Assembly: GCF_032191515.1 (NCBI RefSeq)
Contig: NC_091395.1
Location: 40,041,276-40,105,275 of the forward strand
DNA: 64,000 nucleotides
Reading direction: 5' to 3'
Source: Phaenicophaeus curvirostris
Lineage: Eukaryota; Chordata; Aves; Cuculiformes; Cuculidae
Of this stretch, positions 62,501-64,000 are shown piece after piece. The notes under the pieces are model-generated. The model was not told the DNA's origin and did no database searches. It saw only the letters and a program-made list of their open reading frames with translations. Position numbers and translations under genes: made by a program. Positions within the stretch are counted from its first letter, which is position 1. Each line of letters opens with the position of its first letter.

Positions 62501-64000
62501 AATATACTGTACTGCTTAGGGTTCTTATTCTTCAGTAAGTTTCACAAGGAATCTCAAAAAAGGGAAAACCTAATGCTTTTCTGTTGCCTTAAATGATGTT
62601 TCAAATAAACTTCTTCCAGAAAGTGACTTTTGGGGTCCAAATGACCTTTATTCTCACTGGAAGCCAGCTCCCTCTCCAGTATTTTATGCATGAACAGCAA
62701 GGAAAGAGAAATACTGCTCTGTGTGGGATTGAAGCAGCACCAAGAGGTTATCATGCACTCTACTCTAAAATAGGATCAAAGTTATAAGTGCTGATTCAGT
62801 TATCAGGGCGCCAAGGGTTTGTTCTTATTTATAAAATGACAGAACAAATCACAAAGGCCCATAGCAATTATTAAAGGTGATGTGGTGAATTTATATGTTC
62901 TGAAAGTGAGCTATACACCACTGTAATATCCAAGGAGCAGGTCAAGGAGGGAATTATGACTGAGTTGCAACTATTTGCCTGGTTCCACTTACTCTAAGGA
63001 GAGAGCAATCTGCTTTGATCTCTATCTGTAGAAGAGTATATTTAGCTCTATGGGGACTTCATTCTGCAGGATTTTTTTTAATTGCCAGTAGTAATGGAAA
63101 AGGAACACAATGGTGGGTTTGCTTGGGTTTAGCTTTTGCTTTAATTTAACCTAAACCAGTGGTAAAAAGTTTAATTGGAAATCTTCCCCTTAGGACCATG
63201 TCCCAGATAAAGGATAGCACTTCTGTAAAATAAGAGAAGAATGGACTAGGGAGGAGACTTCACAGAGAAGTAAATAGCTCCTAATGCTTTCTAGCATACC
63301 AAAGTTCAAGTCTGGGACTCTGCTTCATTCAGAGCAAGAGACTGAAACCATATCTTTTTCCTCCTAGGCTAGTCCTTCAGTATCCTGTGTGTGTGTCCTA
63401 CTCTGGGCAACATCGTTATTTCTGTCTATGTGAGTGATTTGCATTCTGGGTTTTTTTTCATTTTTTTAGGAAATGGCAGATGAAAATTAATTTCACAGTC
63501 AGTTAAAAGCCTTCTTTTACCTGTTGTTGAAATAGAATATACTGAAACTTAAAATAATTCGTAACAAGAAAATTGTGTGTTCTGCCCAGAACTGTTACTA
63601 ACACATGAGCTGAGCAAATGGGTTTTTATACTTTATTTAAGAAAAATATTAAAATAGGCTTTATTCTTCCCAAGGTTACTTATAATATATGGCAGTGTAG
63701 GTAATCTAATTCACTCTGTACAATACAATAGACCAATTTACTGATATACTTTATACTGGAACATTTATCTCCTTGTATTAACTCTTTTTCATTATCTTTG
63801 GCTAAGTCTTCTGCATATCTGAAAAGATTGTTATAATCTAAATGTAAAGTAAACAACGTGGAGAATAAGGGGCCCTCTCCAGGGTTTTTGATACTCTCAG
63901 ATCATAGCCATATTGCACAATGTAAACACAGAACTGGAGAAGAAATTGATTCCTTTGGAGTCCAACCAAATGGATTAATACAAAAGAGGATTTGAGTACA
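59591..64000. other. AT-rich stretch without a recognised gene
   Basis: No repeat family or gene is recognised to the end of the window. Two short + segments bounded by splice-like sites (59746-59794 and 63368-63429) are discussed as weak exon candidates. A slightly GC-richer patch at 61860-62230 has an 81-codon frame on - without support. Confidence 0.55.

Overview
This window looks like bird nuclear DNA, most likely a large intron or intergenic desert. It is AT-rich, full of stop codons, and carries at least seven fragments of the avian LINE CR1 (chicken repeat 1). These are recognised by their tails of short repeats (ATTCTATG and close variants, or the complement) and by conserved reverse-transcriptase and C-terminal ORF2 sequence. 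No mammalian-type L1 or Alu, no bacterial gene organisation, no rRNA or tRNA gene and no CRISPR array was seen. No host protein-coding gene could be identified with confidence.

Layout: an apparent solo LTR (1968-2295); a CR1 3' end on + (3298-3753); a long stretch with nothing recognised except short repeats and a hairpin; an old, internally deleted CR1 on + (15305-15932); a CR1 on - (20163-20848); a 50-bp tandem duplication (23692-23791); two copies of an unrecognised ~210-bp repeat in direct orientation (25104-25310 and 28451-28661); an ancient-SINE-like fragment (33838-33935); a CR1 on - (35472-35922); a long, young-looking CR1 on - with a 501-codon reverse-transcriptase frame (38458-40130); a GC-rich block (41836-42475); a second LTR-like segment (43741-44209); a candidate coding exon (45820-46043, +); an old tRNA-like palindromic repeat (52430-52600); two more CR1 fragments on - (53291-53412 and 58930-59590); then sequence with no recognised content to the end.

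The CR1 copies fall into two 3'-end types. One has 'ggttggaagagacccac...' (3298, 20163, 38458). The other has 'ggttggaagg(g/a)(a/g)cc...' (35472, 53291, 58930) and matches the classic chicken-type tail. The first type looks younger because its reading frames are better preserved. The only sign of a host gene is a small set of splice-site-bounded open segments. The best is 45820-46043, but short segments of this kind are expected by chance in 64 kb and none matched a protein I recognise. I found no convincing new biological system. The most unusual items are the unclassified 210-bp repeat pair, the hairpin inside the first LTR, the tandem-and-inverted repeat near 5.8 kb and the candidate exon.
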